64,000 nucleotides of DNA, taken from Corinectria fuckeliana (lineage: Eukaryota; Ascomycota; Sordariomycetes; Hypocreales; Nectriaceae). Shown piece after piece: positions 37,161 to 49,411 of this stretch (positions are counted from its first letter, which is position 1; each line of letters starts with the position of its first letter). The notes under the pieces were generated by a model. That model worked only from the letters and a program-made list of their open reading frames with translations, did no database searches and was not told where the DNA came from. The translations under genes were made by a program, and so were the position numbers. Location of the stretch: positions 347-64,346 of the forward strand of contig WPDH01000014.1 in assembly GCA_019137255.1 (NCBI GenBank). The letters are read 5' to 3'.

Positions 37161-38179
37161 ATGATGAGGCGGAAGGGGTCATGTAGATCAACAGTACGAG
37201 GTGAGGTGCGTATTGCGGCCTCAATCATCTACGTGCCTGTGGTAGCAGCAGGTGTTGTCTTGTTTATGACGATCGGCATTGGTTTGAATTGCATCTCGAC
37301 TCAGACTTGGTCTTTAGAGAGCTAGAGGATTACGTATCTTGAGTATTCGGGGGACAATTTCTTGTCTCTGGAGGTTTGGCTTAGATTTGGATCGAGACTA
37401 CAATCTTTCTGTCGTTTTTGGGATAAATGAGGCTGGCGATATGTGGTGTTATATTCTTAACCTTGGGTTGCATGGAAGGCATTATACAGAAACGGATGTT
37501 TGCATACATCCACACATCCAAACAGAAGTCCATGGCCGAACGGGTAGTTACAGAAACATTAGATATTGGGAGTCTCACCCTCAATGCCGCGCTCTGTACG
37601 AAATATTGTGCTTAATGGACGCCCCACGTACGTCACACTTTGGTGGGTGGTGGGGTTGGTGGGGGTCACACACAGACATCTTCGACTGCAATTCTTCCTT
37701 ACTCTAGCAGCAAGAGCAATGAGCAATGCGCAAAGGTCTATGTGTGCGGGGCGAGCTTCACTCCGCTACGGAGTAAACCCGTCTGTCTAGCTTAGCAAGG
37801 ACCAGAGAAGCCCCCGAAAAGAGGGATTTTGAGAGAGGAAAACCCGACCCATGAAGGAGGCAATTACTAACCCAAGCTGGGCAGGCCCCTCCCTCTTTCG
37901 TCGAAGCCTGGCACTGCACCTACGCTCCGATCCTCGGACCCTAGCCCCTTGGCTAAGGTAGCCAACCGTTCTCCTCCTCTGCCCCTAACAGACTTTGTGC
38001 ATCCAACCAAGCAGCGCCTCAGTGTCATCTCATAGCAAAGACAGTTGTGCGAACCGTTCTACTCGCCGCCGTCCTCATTTACTACCTGCCAGCATACACT
38101 ATATAACGAGGAAGACTACGTAGCAAGCAGTCTCATCTCCCGCTCCCCAATCAAGTTCGAAGAACCCCTCCCAAGAACC
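37161..38179. other. Intergenic between the VOC-domain gene and cystathionine gamma-synthase
   Basis: 1.0 kb between co-directional genes. Small frames of 60-120 codons carry no similarity. The last 300 bases are C/T-rich and probably form the promoter and leader of the downstream gene. No tRNA or repeat was found. Confidence 0.5.
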
Positions 38180-40100
38180 ATGCCGCACTTCGAACTCGGC
38201 GAGTCCATCCCTCCCGACACAGCACATGTGAGTTAACACGGCCTCTTCCAATCTCTGTTCCCTTATACTAAAGCACGACGTCGTTAGGCTGTCAGCGTAT
38301 CTCTGCCGACGTGGAAGTCCAATGTTGGCTACGAGGAGGGAGAGCCATGGGTTGTTGGTCGCATGACCACGGGTTACCCTCGGTGAGCTTACTTGGATGT
38401 TGCCGCCGTCTTCACGGCTGCCACTGGCCGACTGACATAATTTCAGGTTCTTCGTGCACAAGAGCATCGCCGCCTTTGCAAAGGACATCGTCTCTCGCCA
38501 TGGACGGCCAGGCCAGCAAGCTATGCTCTTCCCTACCCCGAAAGTCGCCAGGAGATGTCTTAACTTCATCCGAGAGCGAGTTTCACCGGAGATCTCGCGC
38601 CAAATCAACGTCATCGACTTCGCCCTCGACTCCTCCAAAGACCTCTCTGCCCTCTTGAAAAAATTGTCGCCCACCATTTCAGCCGTGGTCTTCCCCGAGG
38701 ATTTGTTTTCCATCGCCAAGCAGTATTGGCAGCACACCGGCGACGGTACATCGAGTCGTCGTGCCGAATTCTGCCATGGCCTGTTCAAGGATCATCTGCT
38801 GGTTCCCACTACAGGAACGCAAGCTGCTCAGGAAGCCCCGGGAAGACCCTTCCGGGGTCCCAAGCGCTATCAGCGTCCAGGTTCTGTCGATATTCCTCCC
38901 GCAACCTCTCGAACCTCCTCTTCCAAGGAACCCGAAGAGTCCCTGGAGAGCTCCCAGTTCCTGGAGGAGCGCTTTGGCAGGAACCTCAATCTCTCTATGG
39001 TTGAGCGTGCCAAGTCAGCCATTCGGAGACGCATCGCCGGCGCCCTAGCCCACGAGGTCGACCTAAACAATGGTCCCCTGCCTTCCATGGCATCAAACAC
39101 TCGTGGGATTCAGGGCCTGGAGGAAAGCGACGTCTATCTTTACCCCTGCGGCATGAATGCCATCTTCAACGCCCATCGAGCCCTCCTAAAGACGCGCGAG
39201 CCAAGGAAAAGCATCAACTTCGGCTTCCCCTACGTCGATACGCTCAAAATCCTACAGAAATTTGGTCCCGGTTGCCTCTTTTACGGACACGCATCATCCG
39301 ATGATCTAGATGACCTCGAAGCCAAGCTCAAAAACGGGGACCGATTTCTCGCCCTCTTCTGCGAATTTCCGGGCAACCCCCTCCTCGCCTGCCCAGACCT
39401 CGCACGCCTTCGAACACTTGCCGACGAATTCGACTTCGCTATTGTAGTCGACGAGACAATAGGCACTTTTGCAAACATCAATGTTCTGCAGTTCGCCGAC
39501 ATCGTTGTAAGCAGCCTTACCAAAATATTTTCCGGTGACTCCAATGTCATGGGCGGCAGCCTCATCCTCAATCCGGAGAGCAAATACTTCAAGGGCCTCA
39601 AGACGGCTATGGAGGAAGAATACGAAGACACGTATTGGCCCGAGGACGTCATCTTCATGGAACGGAACAGTCGTGACTTTGATTCCCGCGTGGTGCGCAT
39701 CAACGCGAATTCGGAGGCTATCTGTGACGTACTACGTACGCACCCTCTCGTAAAGCGCGTGTACTACCCAAAGTACAACCCTTCCAGGCCTCATTATGAC
39801 GCCTGCCGCCTGCCCAACGGAGGCTATGGCGGCCTGTTGTCTATTGTGTTTGACCGCAAGGAGCAAGCCCAGGCATTCTTCGATTGCATGGCTATTGCCA
39901 AGGGACCTAGCTTGGGAACTAACTTCACGCTGTGTTCACCATACGTCGTCCTAGCACACTACACAGAACTGCCATGGGCTGCGCAGTTCGGCGTGGACCC
40001 CGACCTTGTCCGTGTCAGTGTCGGTCTCGAGGAGACGACAGAGTTGCAGGACACGTTCCGAAAGGCGCTGAAGGCTGCCGAGGAAGTGTCGACGTCTTAG
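38180..40100 (+). CDS. Cystathionine gamma-synthase (transsulfuration, PLP enzyme)
   Basis: Cytosolic PLP enzyme that joins cysteine to an O-acylated homoserine, forming cystathionine on the route from cysteine to methionine. It belongs to the fungal Str2/met-7 type. Three exons, 38180-38227, 38288-38382 and 38447-40100, give 598 residues. The N-terminus reads GRMTTGYPRFFVHKSIAAFA after splicing. The Cys/Met-metabolism PLP fold follows, with the substrate and cofactor region YLYPCGMNAIFNAHRALL and the aspartate motif IVVDETIGTF. The Schiff-base lysine is K407 in SSLTKIFSGDSNVMGGSL. The C-terminus has VRVSVGLEETTELQDTF, typical of the family. The extra length over bacterial MetB comes from the fungal N-terminal extension. 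Confidence 0.93.
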
Positions 40101-40431
40101 GAGGATAGCGCCAGCTGTTTGGTCGCCCCACATGCCCACAGCCCATGGTTGAGTTGTTTGTCTCAAGCCCCCTCTTCTCCCGTTCATTATCACCACGAGT
40201 TACCCTTGAAGTGTGTACGTATGACCTTTCGTCCAAACATAGAAGCTTCCCCAGCCTTCCGTAGTTTATGTCAGATAGGGGAACGATTCAAGTATAAGAC
40301 AACCAAGAACTCACACATCAATCAGGGGTTCTTCTTTTTCTTTCAGAGCAATACGCTTGCCCATTGTGCAGAGAAGGAAGGGGGAACATGTCTCGACATT
40401 TGCGCCGATGTGATTACGATAAATTTAGAGC
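40101..40431. other. Convergent 3' region
   Basis: 331 bp between the stops of cystathionine gamma-synthase and the SPX-RING gene. It presumably contains both 3' UTRs. A TTCTTTTTCTTT tract is near 40330. Nothing else is seen. Confidence 0.5.
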
Positions 40432-42155
40432 TCACATAACAGTGCACTCCTTGTGAACATATCCAGGCCCATAGTCCTCGATACCACGTTCGATGTCATT
40501 TGCGCGCTGTTTTTCCTTGGCTTCTTTGGGGAAGTACTTTTTTACGTACTTAGTCAACTCATAGTCGAGATGTTCTGTGGAGAACAAGTTAGTATATGCG
40601 GATAATCAATGCCAAGAAACAATGAAGCAACTCACCCGTGGAGGCCTTCATCACCACATCGGCCCTACATAGGGGGCAGTGTTTTTCTCGACGGCGCTGA
40701 ATCTTAATTACACAGCGGATGCAGAAGACATGCTGGCAATCCAGGCGGATTGGCAAGTATGCGAGGGAGAAACAGACAGGGCAGAGGTAGTCGTTTAGTT
40801 GGGGAACAACCGATACCAGCTCTTGAGACATTCTGGCACATACGTCCCGGGCAACGTTGCCTGCTAGAAGCTTATTCGAGTGAACCGCAGTAGGAAAGGC
40901 CTTGGAAATCCCCAGCGACGTTCGCTTGTCGAACTCTTTGGGCACTACGTCAGTGGCTATCGGAGACTCAAGGGTAAGTAATCGTGGACACTCACTCTTT
41001 AGAATCTTGGAAATGGCAAGCTTGTTAAGTTCCTGGAACTGCAGGTTCTTGAGCAGGGAAGCGTTCAGGCTCAGGAATCGAGTGAAGGCGGCCCGGCTCT
41101 CTGCTAGTCTGAATTGCTTGGCCAGGCCTTGCTTCTCAACTTGGCTCTGGAACCAAGTGAGCTGTTTCAAGGCGACTTGACTTGATCGCGCGCCGTGGTC
41201 CTGTTCATGGGTGGCGAAGAAGACCTCCGCATCTAGGTACAGCTCGAAAATATGGCGCCACTGGGCCAAGTCATTCTTTGAGAATCGGGAGGGCTTTGCG
41301 ACCTGAGCAACCTCTTTGCCGAGGTCTACAATCTCGGATTTCATCTTATCCTCCTCTTCGGCCTGCAATGCGTCAAGGTTACTGACATCGGTCTGTAGGA
41401 TGTCGAAGAATTCGCCGTCGAACACAAGGGGAACCTCAATGGTTTCGTAAGTGCCATCATCTGCGGCATCGAGGGCTGGTGTCGCGGACGATGGCCCGAG
41501 CGGTAGCACAGAAGGATGCTTTGCTTCATCTGATGACTGGGGAACAGACTCGACGGACTCGTTGGAATCGGCGGACTCGACTGGTTGAGGAGCAGGGTTG
41601 GGGTGGAGGGCATCCGTCTCAATTTCCGCAGCAGGCTCGGTGAGCTTCTGTCGATGGTCTTGGGGGATGGTGGCAGCGATCTTGTTTAGAAACTCCTTGG
41701 AGGTGGAAGTTAGGGAGGCGTCGATAGGGATGCCGTTTCGCATGCGGACATTAACTGTGAGCTTGGGGCGCAGTAGGTTCGAGTCAGAGGCAGCTGAGTA
41801 CAGTAGAAGAGCAACAGATCAGCGTGGATCGTAATTATGCAAGGCGCAGGGCCGGAGGCGCATGTACCTTTAAGCTTATACTGCACGGCGACGGGGGAAG
41901 TATTATTGGGGTCGAGCAGCGAGCGAAGCGTCTCCGGATCGAGGCCGAGATCGCGCAGCTCTCGCTGAACCTTTTTGAGACATTTCTTCAGTTGGCTATA
42001 GGGAATGGCCTGGTCGACCCAATGAGGAGGGAAGTCTGCGCGACGGGTTGTCAGCCTCAGGAAAGCGGACGAGCCAGAGAGTGAGAGGTGGCAATCTGGA
42101 ACGCAAACTAACCCTGGGTGGCCAACGAAGCCTTGAAGTCGTGAGCAAACTTCAT
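40432..42155 (-). CDS. SPX-domain RING-finger ubiquitin ligase
   Basis: Five exons on the minus strand: 42113-42155, 41868-42035, 40996-41793, 40636-40935 and 40432-40574, encoding 483 residues. The SPX domain starts with MKFAHDFKASLATQ and contains the helical pair IPYSQLKKCLKKVQRELRDL with its basic residues. It resumes after an acidic Ser/Pro-rich insert with WRHIFELYLDAEVFFATHE and ends near ILKKFDKRTSLGISKAFP. The C3HC4 RING begins at residue 388 (CPVC, then CQHVFCIRCV, then CPLC). SPX domains bind inositol pyrophosphates. Family members such as plant NLA and fission yeast Pqr1 ubiquitinate phosphate transporters, so a role in phosphate homeostasis is inferred. The last short exon carries a conserved tail ending in HKECTVM. 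Confidence 0.92.
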
Positions 42156-43143
42156 GACGACAACTCAAAAACAACCGCAAAGTTTCAAGACGTTGATAGC
42201 ATAGCACGCGGCCAGGGACCAGAGATGGAATAGAGTGCGACGGATTGGGGATGACGGATTGGGGATGACAGTTCGCACACGCAGTAGTAGTCTAATACAG
42301 TGTGGTGTGCCTGCCTGGAGGGAGGGACTGTGTGGCGTACGGTGGCGACAACCCGAAGAGGGAGACAAGGAGAGACTCGGATCAGATCAGGTTTCGAATG
42401 ATGTCGGAGAGGAATACAGAACGATACAGAGCGGACGGAGGGGGGGCAGCGAGGAACGAATAATAAAGGAACATGCGAAAACAAGAAGGAAAAGAAAGAA
42501 TCTAGCGGATGATTTGTGGGCTTGTCTTGTCCCGAGTCTGTGTGTCTGGTACGTTAGGTAGGTAGCCTTCAGATCAGGTCCCGTCCGGTCGGCTGTCCCG
42601 TGGTGCAATTGTACATCTGTTTGCTCCTAGTGATGCACCAGCGTTATTTGCCCATCCCGGGACAATTGACGTCGAGACCATTTTCGCTCAAAGGGTCCGT
42701 TCACGGGGCCATAGGTTCAGCAATCTCGTGCCGGGAGCGGGCAGCGTCGTCTTGGGACAAAGCCAGGCCGTGCTAGGCCAGCCATCGCAGCATGGTTGGA
42801 GGCGCCTGACCCCATTTGTTGACCGGACGGAGAAGGGCTAAGTAGATTAGATTGCCTAGACTACATACCAAGGCCGTTTTTCTTCTTCTGAGGACCCATA
42901 CAGCCAGGTAGAAGACTTGCGTCTCATTAGGCTGCGACGGTCATGTAGTGCACCCACGCAGTGTTGCCGAGAATCGATCATATTCAGTCGAGAAGTCATG
43001 AAGAGCAAAAACCGTCCATTGGTCCCAATACCTGAATCGCTGGCCCGCTCACGTGACGCTTCCCAAGGCGTTGACCGGGTCTTGACCTAAGTAGCTTATT
43101 AAAGTACTATAATTAGTGTGAGTCGTACTAATTATTCGAGCTA
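42156..43143. promoter_or_regulatory. Upstream region of the SPX-RING gene
   Basis: About 1 kb between the SPX-RING start and the transposon. Composition is ordinary up to roughly 43080. No gene is recognised. If the SPX-RING gene is phosphate-regulated, a CACGTG-type PHO element might be expected. A CACGTGAC sequence occurs near 43050, but a single short match is weak evidence. Confidence 0.4.
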
Positions 43144-43145
43144 TA

Positions 43146-43192
43146 AGTCCCCCCCCCCACTTCTGGACTACCCCCCCTTCTAGACCACTTTT
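43146..43192 (+). repeat. Left terminal inverted repeat of the Tc1/mariner-like element
   Basis: C-rich terminal repeat starting AGTCCCCCCC directly after the TA target site. It still contains CpA dinucleotides and shows no RIP mutation. It pairs with 44946-44992 with only one or two differences, including ACTAC versus ACCAC and the length of the C run. Confidence 0.9.
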
Positions 43193-44945
43193 TCGTAATA
43201 TCACGAAACTCACTCTTAATAAACACTTATTAATTAAATAATAATATAACGCTAGAAATTAGGCATTTTTTCGCTATTTAGAAGGTTAAGCTGCCACTTA
43301 AAATATATATCCTAAAATCTAATTTTCTTATTTTTTTTAATATTCTTAGTAGATCTAATATTTCCTCTATTAGTTTCTAAGCTTTTACTATATCTAAGAC
43401 TTATATAAAATATAAATTAGTATTAAATATAAGCTTTCTTCTCTTTTTAAGTCTTAATTTTTCTAATTTAGTCTATAAGACTATTAGTTTCTTCTCTTAG
43501 GTAGCTAATCTTATATTTTAATAGTCTAATCTCTTAGTAACTTTTATTAGGAAAAGCTAGGTAGATCTATTAAGTAATACTAATAAAAGAATAATTAAAA
43601 GTATAAATTTTAGCTATTATAATAATAAAAGTATCCTAATAGTTATTTCTAATAGGTTTACTATTATCTTAAGTAGTATTTATAAGTAGATATTTAGCTT
43701 ACTAGTTATAAGGTTTAGTAAAGGCTTTACTAGACTAACTAGCTATAATCTAGATAATTTCTAGCCTACTAAGATATTTAAAAATATAAGAGTAGCTTAC
43801 TAGGCCTTATAATAATAGTAAATAAAAGTTATCTTACCTAAGTGTGTAAAATTATTAAGTCTAGCTAACTTAAAAATCTCTTACTAGTATGTATTTTTTA
43901 GAGAGCTAAAAATAGTAATATTAAGTAGCTAAAAAATATAAAAAGAATAAGAGATTAGAAATAATAAATATATATTATTCTTATAATATTTAAATATAAA
44001 ATTATTAGTATAATAACTATTATAACTATTAATAATAAGAAGTCTTTTATTTTTTATCTTTTTTAGTATTATATAAGAAATAAAAACTTTTATTAGCTAA
44101 TTTAGGGTAACCTAGTTATTAGTCTAGCTCTTTTCTATTAAAGTAAAGTTCTAAAATACTAGAAAATTAAGCTCTATTAGAAACTATAACTATTAAATAG
44201 TTCTTCTTTTAAAGATTACTAAGAGAGGTAAAACCTAGCTATTTATACTAATATATTTAATAATTATAATTTAGAAATATAAGCTTAGGTTCTTAATTAT
44301 TATAATCTTATACTCTAAGCTTTCTAGTATAAAACTATTATATTTTTACCCTTTTATAATACTAGCTTTATTTATATTATATTAATTTTCCCTAAGAATA
44401 CTCTTAACCTTTAGGATTATTAACTAGCAGAAAAATCTCTTAATATTATTAGTTATTATCTTATTAAATTATACTATATTAAACTTCTAACCTTAAAGAG
44501 TTTTAATCTTTAGATTTTTATATTTAAAAGCTTTAATCTAGTAAGATCTAAAAGGCTTTATAACCTTATTTAGGATAGTAATTTAAGATATAAATTTAAT
44601 AACCTAAGCTTATATTAAAAGAAAGCTTAGATATTCCTAAACTAAGACCTAGTTAATAAGATCTAATTTCTAACCTAAGAAGAGCTTTTAATAAGTCTAA
44701 TAAGTAGTTTAGTAACTTTAATAGCTATTAATTTAATTAACTAGACTTAAATATAGTATACTATTATATAAGGCTATAACTTATATAAATACTCTATTTT
44801 TTATATCTTTAATAGTATTTTAAATATTAGATTCTATATATTAAGGCATAATAATCAAAATAATAAAAAAATTATTATAATTAATCTATTAGTGCGCGAG
44901 AAATCACAGTTAGAATGTAGAGGCAGATAGGTGTGAAGGTAGCAG

Positions 44946-44992
44946 AAAAGTGGTCTAGAAGGGGGGGTGGTCCAGAAGTGGGGGGGGGGACT
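44946..44992 (-). repeat. Right terminal inverted repeat of the Tc1/mariner-like element
   Basis: Inverted copy of 43146-43192, ending GGGGACT before the right-hand TA. It is unmutated like its partner, although the DNA immediately internal to about 44880 is RIP-saturated. Confidence 0.9.
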
Positions 44993-44994
44993 TA

Positions 44995-45828
44995 ACCCGT
45001 CCTTCTCTATGCCCTGATATCTCGATGCCCTGACTGCTCTGCCTGTGTTAATAGTGAGATTATGTATAAGAACTAGAGAGTGAAAGTCGATGAGGCATGT
45101 GATATCCAGCCCGAGTAGACGTATTTAATAGCCTGAATAGCACGATTCCTACCCAACAGCACAGAGTCCAATCCGTCTGCTTACACAGGTAATCCGAGGC
45201 CCTGGGGGGATCATACAAGGTAACACTCTAGCAATAATGCGTCATTCTCCCACCCACCGTGTGAGTAACAGGCAACGGGCAGCACAAGGCCACGAACAAA
45301 TAGAGGTAACCAGCATTATGGTTGGGCAGAATTCCATTATTAGAGGAGAAAACATGGACTCTGGAAGGAGTCAAGACAACCTGAAACCCAAAAAAATTCA
45401 TTGAAGGCGGCAGGCCAGTGCTGGGGTGGAAACAAACCACAAAAAATTTTGCCCCGCGCTCTGTGCCCCTCTTACTTACCCACCTTTAATAATTCAGTCA
45501 ATCTCGAGATGAGGTGCACTAACTGACATCACCGTGGGAGTCATCGCAAACACCTTAAAAGCTAGGAAAGTTCCAGACAGATTCGTGTCTAGCTGTACCG
45601 CCTACATGTCAACTCACTATACTTCGCTGCATCACTTTTCTTACACTATTCACGAGTAGGGGGCGGCAGCGAACTGCCCTTACTTCGTTTCAACCAAGTC
45701 CTTTCTCCAGCCTCTATACCCATCTGCCTATCTGCCTAGGTACCTACCAATCTAGCCTCGAAAGAGCACACAAACTCGAAAGGAATCCGCGTCGCATGTG
45801 AATGCTGATCTGCGTCCCTACCTTAGTC
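44995..45828. other. Intergenic, upstream of the JJJ1-like gene
   Basis: 0.8 kb from the transposon to the JJJ1-like start. No gene is recognised. The last 150 bases are pyrimidine-rich, as in a leader. An in-frame ATG is absent before 45829 in the coding frame. Confidence 0.5.
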
Positions 45829-47549
45829 ATGGGTGCTCAGCAATCCTCGGAGCAAAGTAGCACTCCGGACGCTACCAACACCAGCGCCGCCAAGACCTGC
45901 TACTACGATCTTCTAGATGTCGACCGTCAAGCGACTGACGATGAGTACCGTCCCCGGTATCCCCTCAAGAGCCAGGCCTCCAGCTATTGACACAGTTCAG
46001 GGTCAAAAAGGCCTACCGCCGCAAAGCCCTCGAGCTGCACCCCGACCGCAACATCAACGACGTCGACACCGCAACCCGCCGCTTCGCCGAAGTCCAGTCC
46101 GCCTACGAGATCCTCTCTGATCCCCAAGAACGGGCCTGGTATGACTCGCACCGCGACGCTATCTTAAGTGGCCAGGACGGCAGTGACCCCGATGCTCAAC
46201 CTACCACCTTCCGCAATGTTCGCCTAACCTCAGCCGAGGAGATCATGAGTTTGATGCGCAAGTTCAATGCCTCCATTCCCTTCGACGACGAGCCCACAGG
46301 CTTCTTCGCCATCGCCAGGGAGACCTTCGAGCACTTAGCGCTCGAGGAGGAGGCCGCGGCCGAGCACGAAAGTATTGATATTCCAGACTACCCTAGCTTT
46401 GGGTCTTCGGACGACGATTACGAGGCGCTCGTCAAACCATTTTACGCTGTTTGGGCTGGCTTTTCCACAGCCAAATCGTTTTCTTGGAAGGACAAATATC
46501 GCCTCTCCGATGCCCCAGACCGCCGCATCCGTCGTGCTATGGAGAAGGAGAACAGAAAGATGCGCGAAGACGCCATTCGCGAGTTCAACGATGCCGTCAA
46601 CTTCCTTGTGGGCTTTGTGCGAAAGCGTGATCCACGATATCTACCCAACTCTCAATCCAACGCCGAGCGCCAAGCATCTCTGCGAAACGCTGCTGCTGCT
46701 CAGGCCGCCAGGTCCCGCGCCGCGAATCAAGAGCGACTCACTTCATACGAGATCCCCGAGTGGGCGCAGTCCAAGTTCGACAATAGCCTCGGTGATGGGC
46801 ATTTCTCTCAGTCAGACGAAGAATCCGAGGTAGAAGTCCTCGAGTGTATAATCTGCAATAAGACTTTCAAGAGTGAGAACCAGTTCGAAGCCCATGAGAG
46901 AAGCAAGAAGCATGTCAAGGCAGTCCAGCAGCTACGTCGTCAGATGAAACGGGAGGGTGTCGAGTTACAGTTGGATGAGGTCAAGCCCACGCAGTCCACA
47001 TATGTCGCTCCAGAGGCAGCAAATGATGATGAGAAAAATGACGAGGGAGATGTTCCAGTCAAGCCGCAGAGCTTTGTCCCCGCAAACGCCATTGACGAGC
47101 CAAGTACGACCGAATCTCTTGACGTTTCTGATGACGTCGACGGTGATGATTACGCGCCCCGGGACATTATTGAGGAGAGGCTTGCCTCTAGGAGCTCCCT
47201 GCCAGACAGCATTGGCCTCACAGGTGGAAGCCTTGACGCCGACCTATCTACTGCCACAAAGGATTTGGCCGTTGATGAACCAACGCAGGAGAAGAAGATC
47301 GGAAAAGCCAGAGCAAAGAGGGAGAGGAAAGCAGCGGCCGCGGCTGCCAAATCCGAAGTCGTTCGTACCTACCGCACCCCTTCGACTCATGTCTCCAAGA
47401 TCTAACTAAGTATTGGAACACAGCATCGATGCTCTGTGTGCGCAGAGACGTACACTTCCAAAACCAAGCTCTTTACCCACATCCGTGAAAACGATCACGC
47501 TGCGCCTATTCCGAAACCAAGTGCGGGTGGCAAGATGAAGAAGCGGTGA
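45829..47549 (+). CDS. JJJ1/DNAJC21-type J-domain zinc-finger protein
   Basis: Hsp70 co-chaperone of late 60S ribosome biogenesis; JJJ1 helps release and recycle Arx1 from cytosolic pre-60S particles. Proposed exons are 45829-45944, 46001-47360 and 47424-47549, giving 533 residues. The J domain spans about 22-90, with HPD at 52-54 restored only after removing the first intron (DDE joined to VKKAYRRKALELHPD). A U1-type C2H2 finger begins at C321 (CIICNKTFKSENQFEAHERS). Acidic and Lys/Ala-rich stretches follow. A second C2H2 finger in the last exon (HRCSVCAETYTSKTKLFTHI) completes the family layout. The exact last donor is uncertain among phase-0 sites at 47358-47361; retention of that intron gives an early stop and loses the second finger. 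Confidence 0.88.
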
Positions 47550-47857
47550 ATGCTCCGCTTCCTGAGCATACCTTCTACTTTTGATCTCCAGAGCTCGAGG
47601 CCTCAAATCGCCTTGCCTTGTCGTGTCCCTTACTACATAGCGTCGGTACCATGGTTCGAGCATTGAGCTTCAAGTACTTGCAAACGCCACGGCCCAGCCA
47701 TCGCGAAGTAAAGCCCAGGAACGTGGTCATTTGGAAAGCTGGCATCAGCCTTGAATTCTCATCTATCCCAAGTGTAACTCCTGTCGCAACCGCCGATGAA
47801 AAAGGAAAAAGGAAAACGGAAAAGTGGGAATAATGCACAACCCAAACACCCAGCAAC
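47550..47857. other. Convergent 3' region
   Basis: 308 bp between the stops of the JJJ1-like gene and ATG4. It presumably holds 3' UTRs. Short frames only. Confidence 0.5.
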
Positions 47858-49411
47858 CTAAGCCTCACGAACAGTATCGGTGTCGTCATCACTCAAGGGC
47901 TCCACCTCATCGATAGCACTCTCTCTGCCTTCGGGCCGGCCTCCAAGAAGAGGGTTGTGGTCTGCGACATGGATGATGGCCTTTCCCTGGACATGCTTCA
48001 CGCAACGCCTCCAATCTCGCCAGTCTTCCTCTGAGCGGATCAAAAAGCCGATCAGCATGCTAGGGTCCATCTCTCGAACATGAATCCGACGCAATCGGGA
48101 TGTGTGGCATGTCCCAATCTCCTCATCGGTGTACTGGTTTGGGTCTTCATGGTAGGGCAGCGCTGTCCTGGTATGGTGAGGATCTAGATAGAAGAGGAGG
48201 GATCCCTGAGCACCGATGAAGTAGTGGGACGAGGATGGACGACCGCTGAGTTGGTTGACGTTAGCAATGCTCTAACAAGCAAGGGACTAAGCATACCCTG
48301 CGATTCCCACGGATTGGTGCATCTGAAGAGATGCAATCAGTGCCTCCCAGTACACAGGCGTGATCTTGTCGATTCCTAGACGTGTGCCCACCAGGATCAG
48401 GGTAGGGTGGAATTCTTCGCCTTGGGGCTTCGCAATCTTCATAAATTCATCTTCGTAAACGTCCGGGCCATCACCTGTTGAGTAAACTCTCAACGACGGT
48501 TCGTGGGAGTTGGCCAAGGCTCTGCCACGCAGTATAAAAGTCAGTCATAACTGTGCGGAGGGGCGTCTAGCGGGCCAACCAATCTTACTGGATACATTGT
48601 GCGGTTGCTGATGGACCGAACCACTCGCCCGGATACTTGCCACAGGCCTTAGCACCGTGACGTACAAAACTGTGGATGGAATAAGGTGCTCTGGGGTCAT
48701 CGGCGAAGGCGCTGATGAGCTGGCTTTCTTCTCGTACCGATATTCCTCGACGCCAGTCTGTCTAGATATCAGCATGACGATTTGTCTAGGATAGAGTCAT
48801 ACTAGTCCATCAGTACCTCTACCTAAGCTGACCATGGCCTTGGTGTTTGCTAGAAGGCTTTGCCCAGACCGAATCATACAACCCCACCCGCTGTCGGATG
48901 AGAAGTCGCCTTGATCGCCGAGCTGGCTCTTCAATCTCATGGAAAAAGACAGGGCGGATGTAGCTTGCGGGTTGGTGGCCCTGGGGATGGGTTCAAAGTC
49001 GGACCTATACGTCATCCAAAACTTAGACTCAAAGTCGGCCAGAAATGCTGGCGGCCAACCTCCGTCAGTTGCCGGGTCATCGTATGCTAACGAAGAGGAG
49101 AAGCTGCTTGATATTGATTGGGGAGGGGTCTCGGGGGCCCTCGCTGGGGCTGGAGGAGGAGGCGGGCTTGGATCCTTGTTGTCGGACTCGAGGTTGGCCG
49201 AGAGGTCAGATGCAAGATCGGACGCGGACGGAGGCGTGTGGGGGCCTCTATCGACAGCCTTTGCGGTAACGGCTTCGCTGACCTTGTATTGACGGCCGAG
49301 GCACCAGACGGGCTGGTCCTGTGTGGCATCGTTGGTCGGTTCAGGGTCCCAAAACATCTGGACGATACGCCGATAGCGCCCGAGGTCAACGTTGGCCATG
49401 GCAGCTTCCAT
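47858..49411 (-). CDS. ATG4: ATG4 cysteine protease
   Basis: C54-family protease that trims the C-terminus of Atg8 to expose its glycine and later delipidates Atg8-PE. Four exons on the minus strand: 48823-49411, 48589-48757, 48297-48521 and 47858-48245, giving 456 residues. The N-terminus is MEAAMANVDLGRYRRIVQMF. A Ser/Pro-rich insert follows at about 60-110, then the folded core WMTYRSDFEPIPRA. The catalytic cysteine is C178 in SDSGWGCMIRSGQSLL. The Asp-His pair is D349 and H351 in YLDPHHTR, after the conserved YFIGAQGSLLF. Family block SMLIGFLIRSEEDW precedes an acidic tail. The first Met of MEAAMANVD was chosen; the frame is open further upstream without a better start. Confidence 0.94.

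Larger units (their letters stand above)
43144..44994. mobile_element. RIP-degraded Tc1/mariner (pogo/Fot1-like) DNA transposon
   Basis: An 1847 bp element (43146-44992) flanked by TA dinucleotides at 43144-43145 and 44993-44994, the target duplication expected of Tc1/mariner elements. The terminal inverted repeats of about 47-50 bp begin AGTCCCCCCC and contain CACTTCTGGAC and TTCTAGACCACTTTT. The two ends are almost identical when one is reverse-complemented. The interior from about 43300 to 44880 is extremely AT-rich, with only a handful of CpA or TpG left, so the transposase frame is destroyed. Size and ends fit a Fot1/pogo-type element, but the transposase that would prove the subgroup is unreadable. 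Confidence 0.88.
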
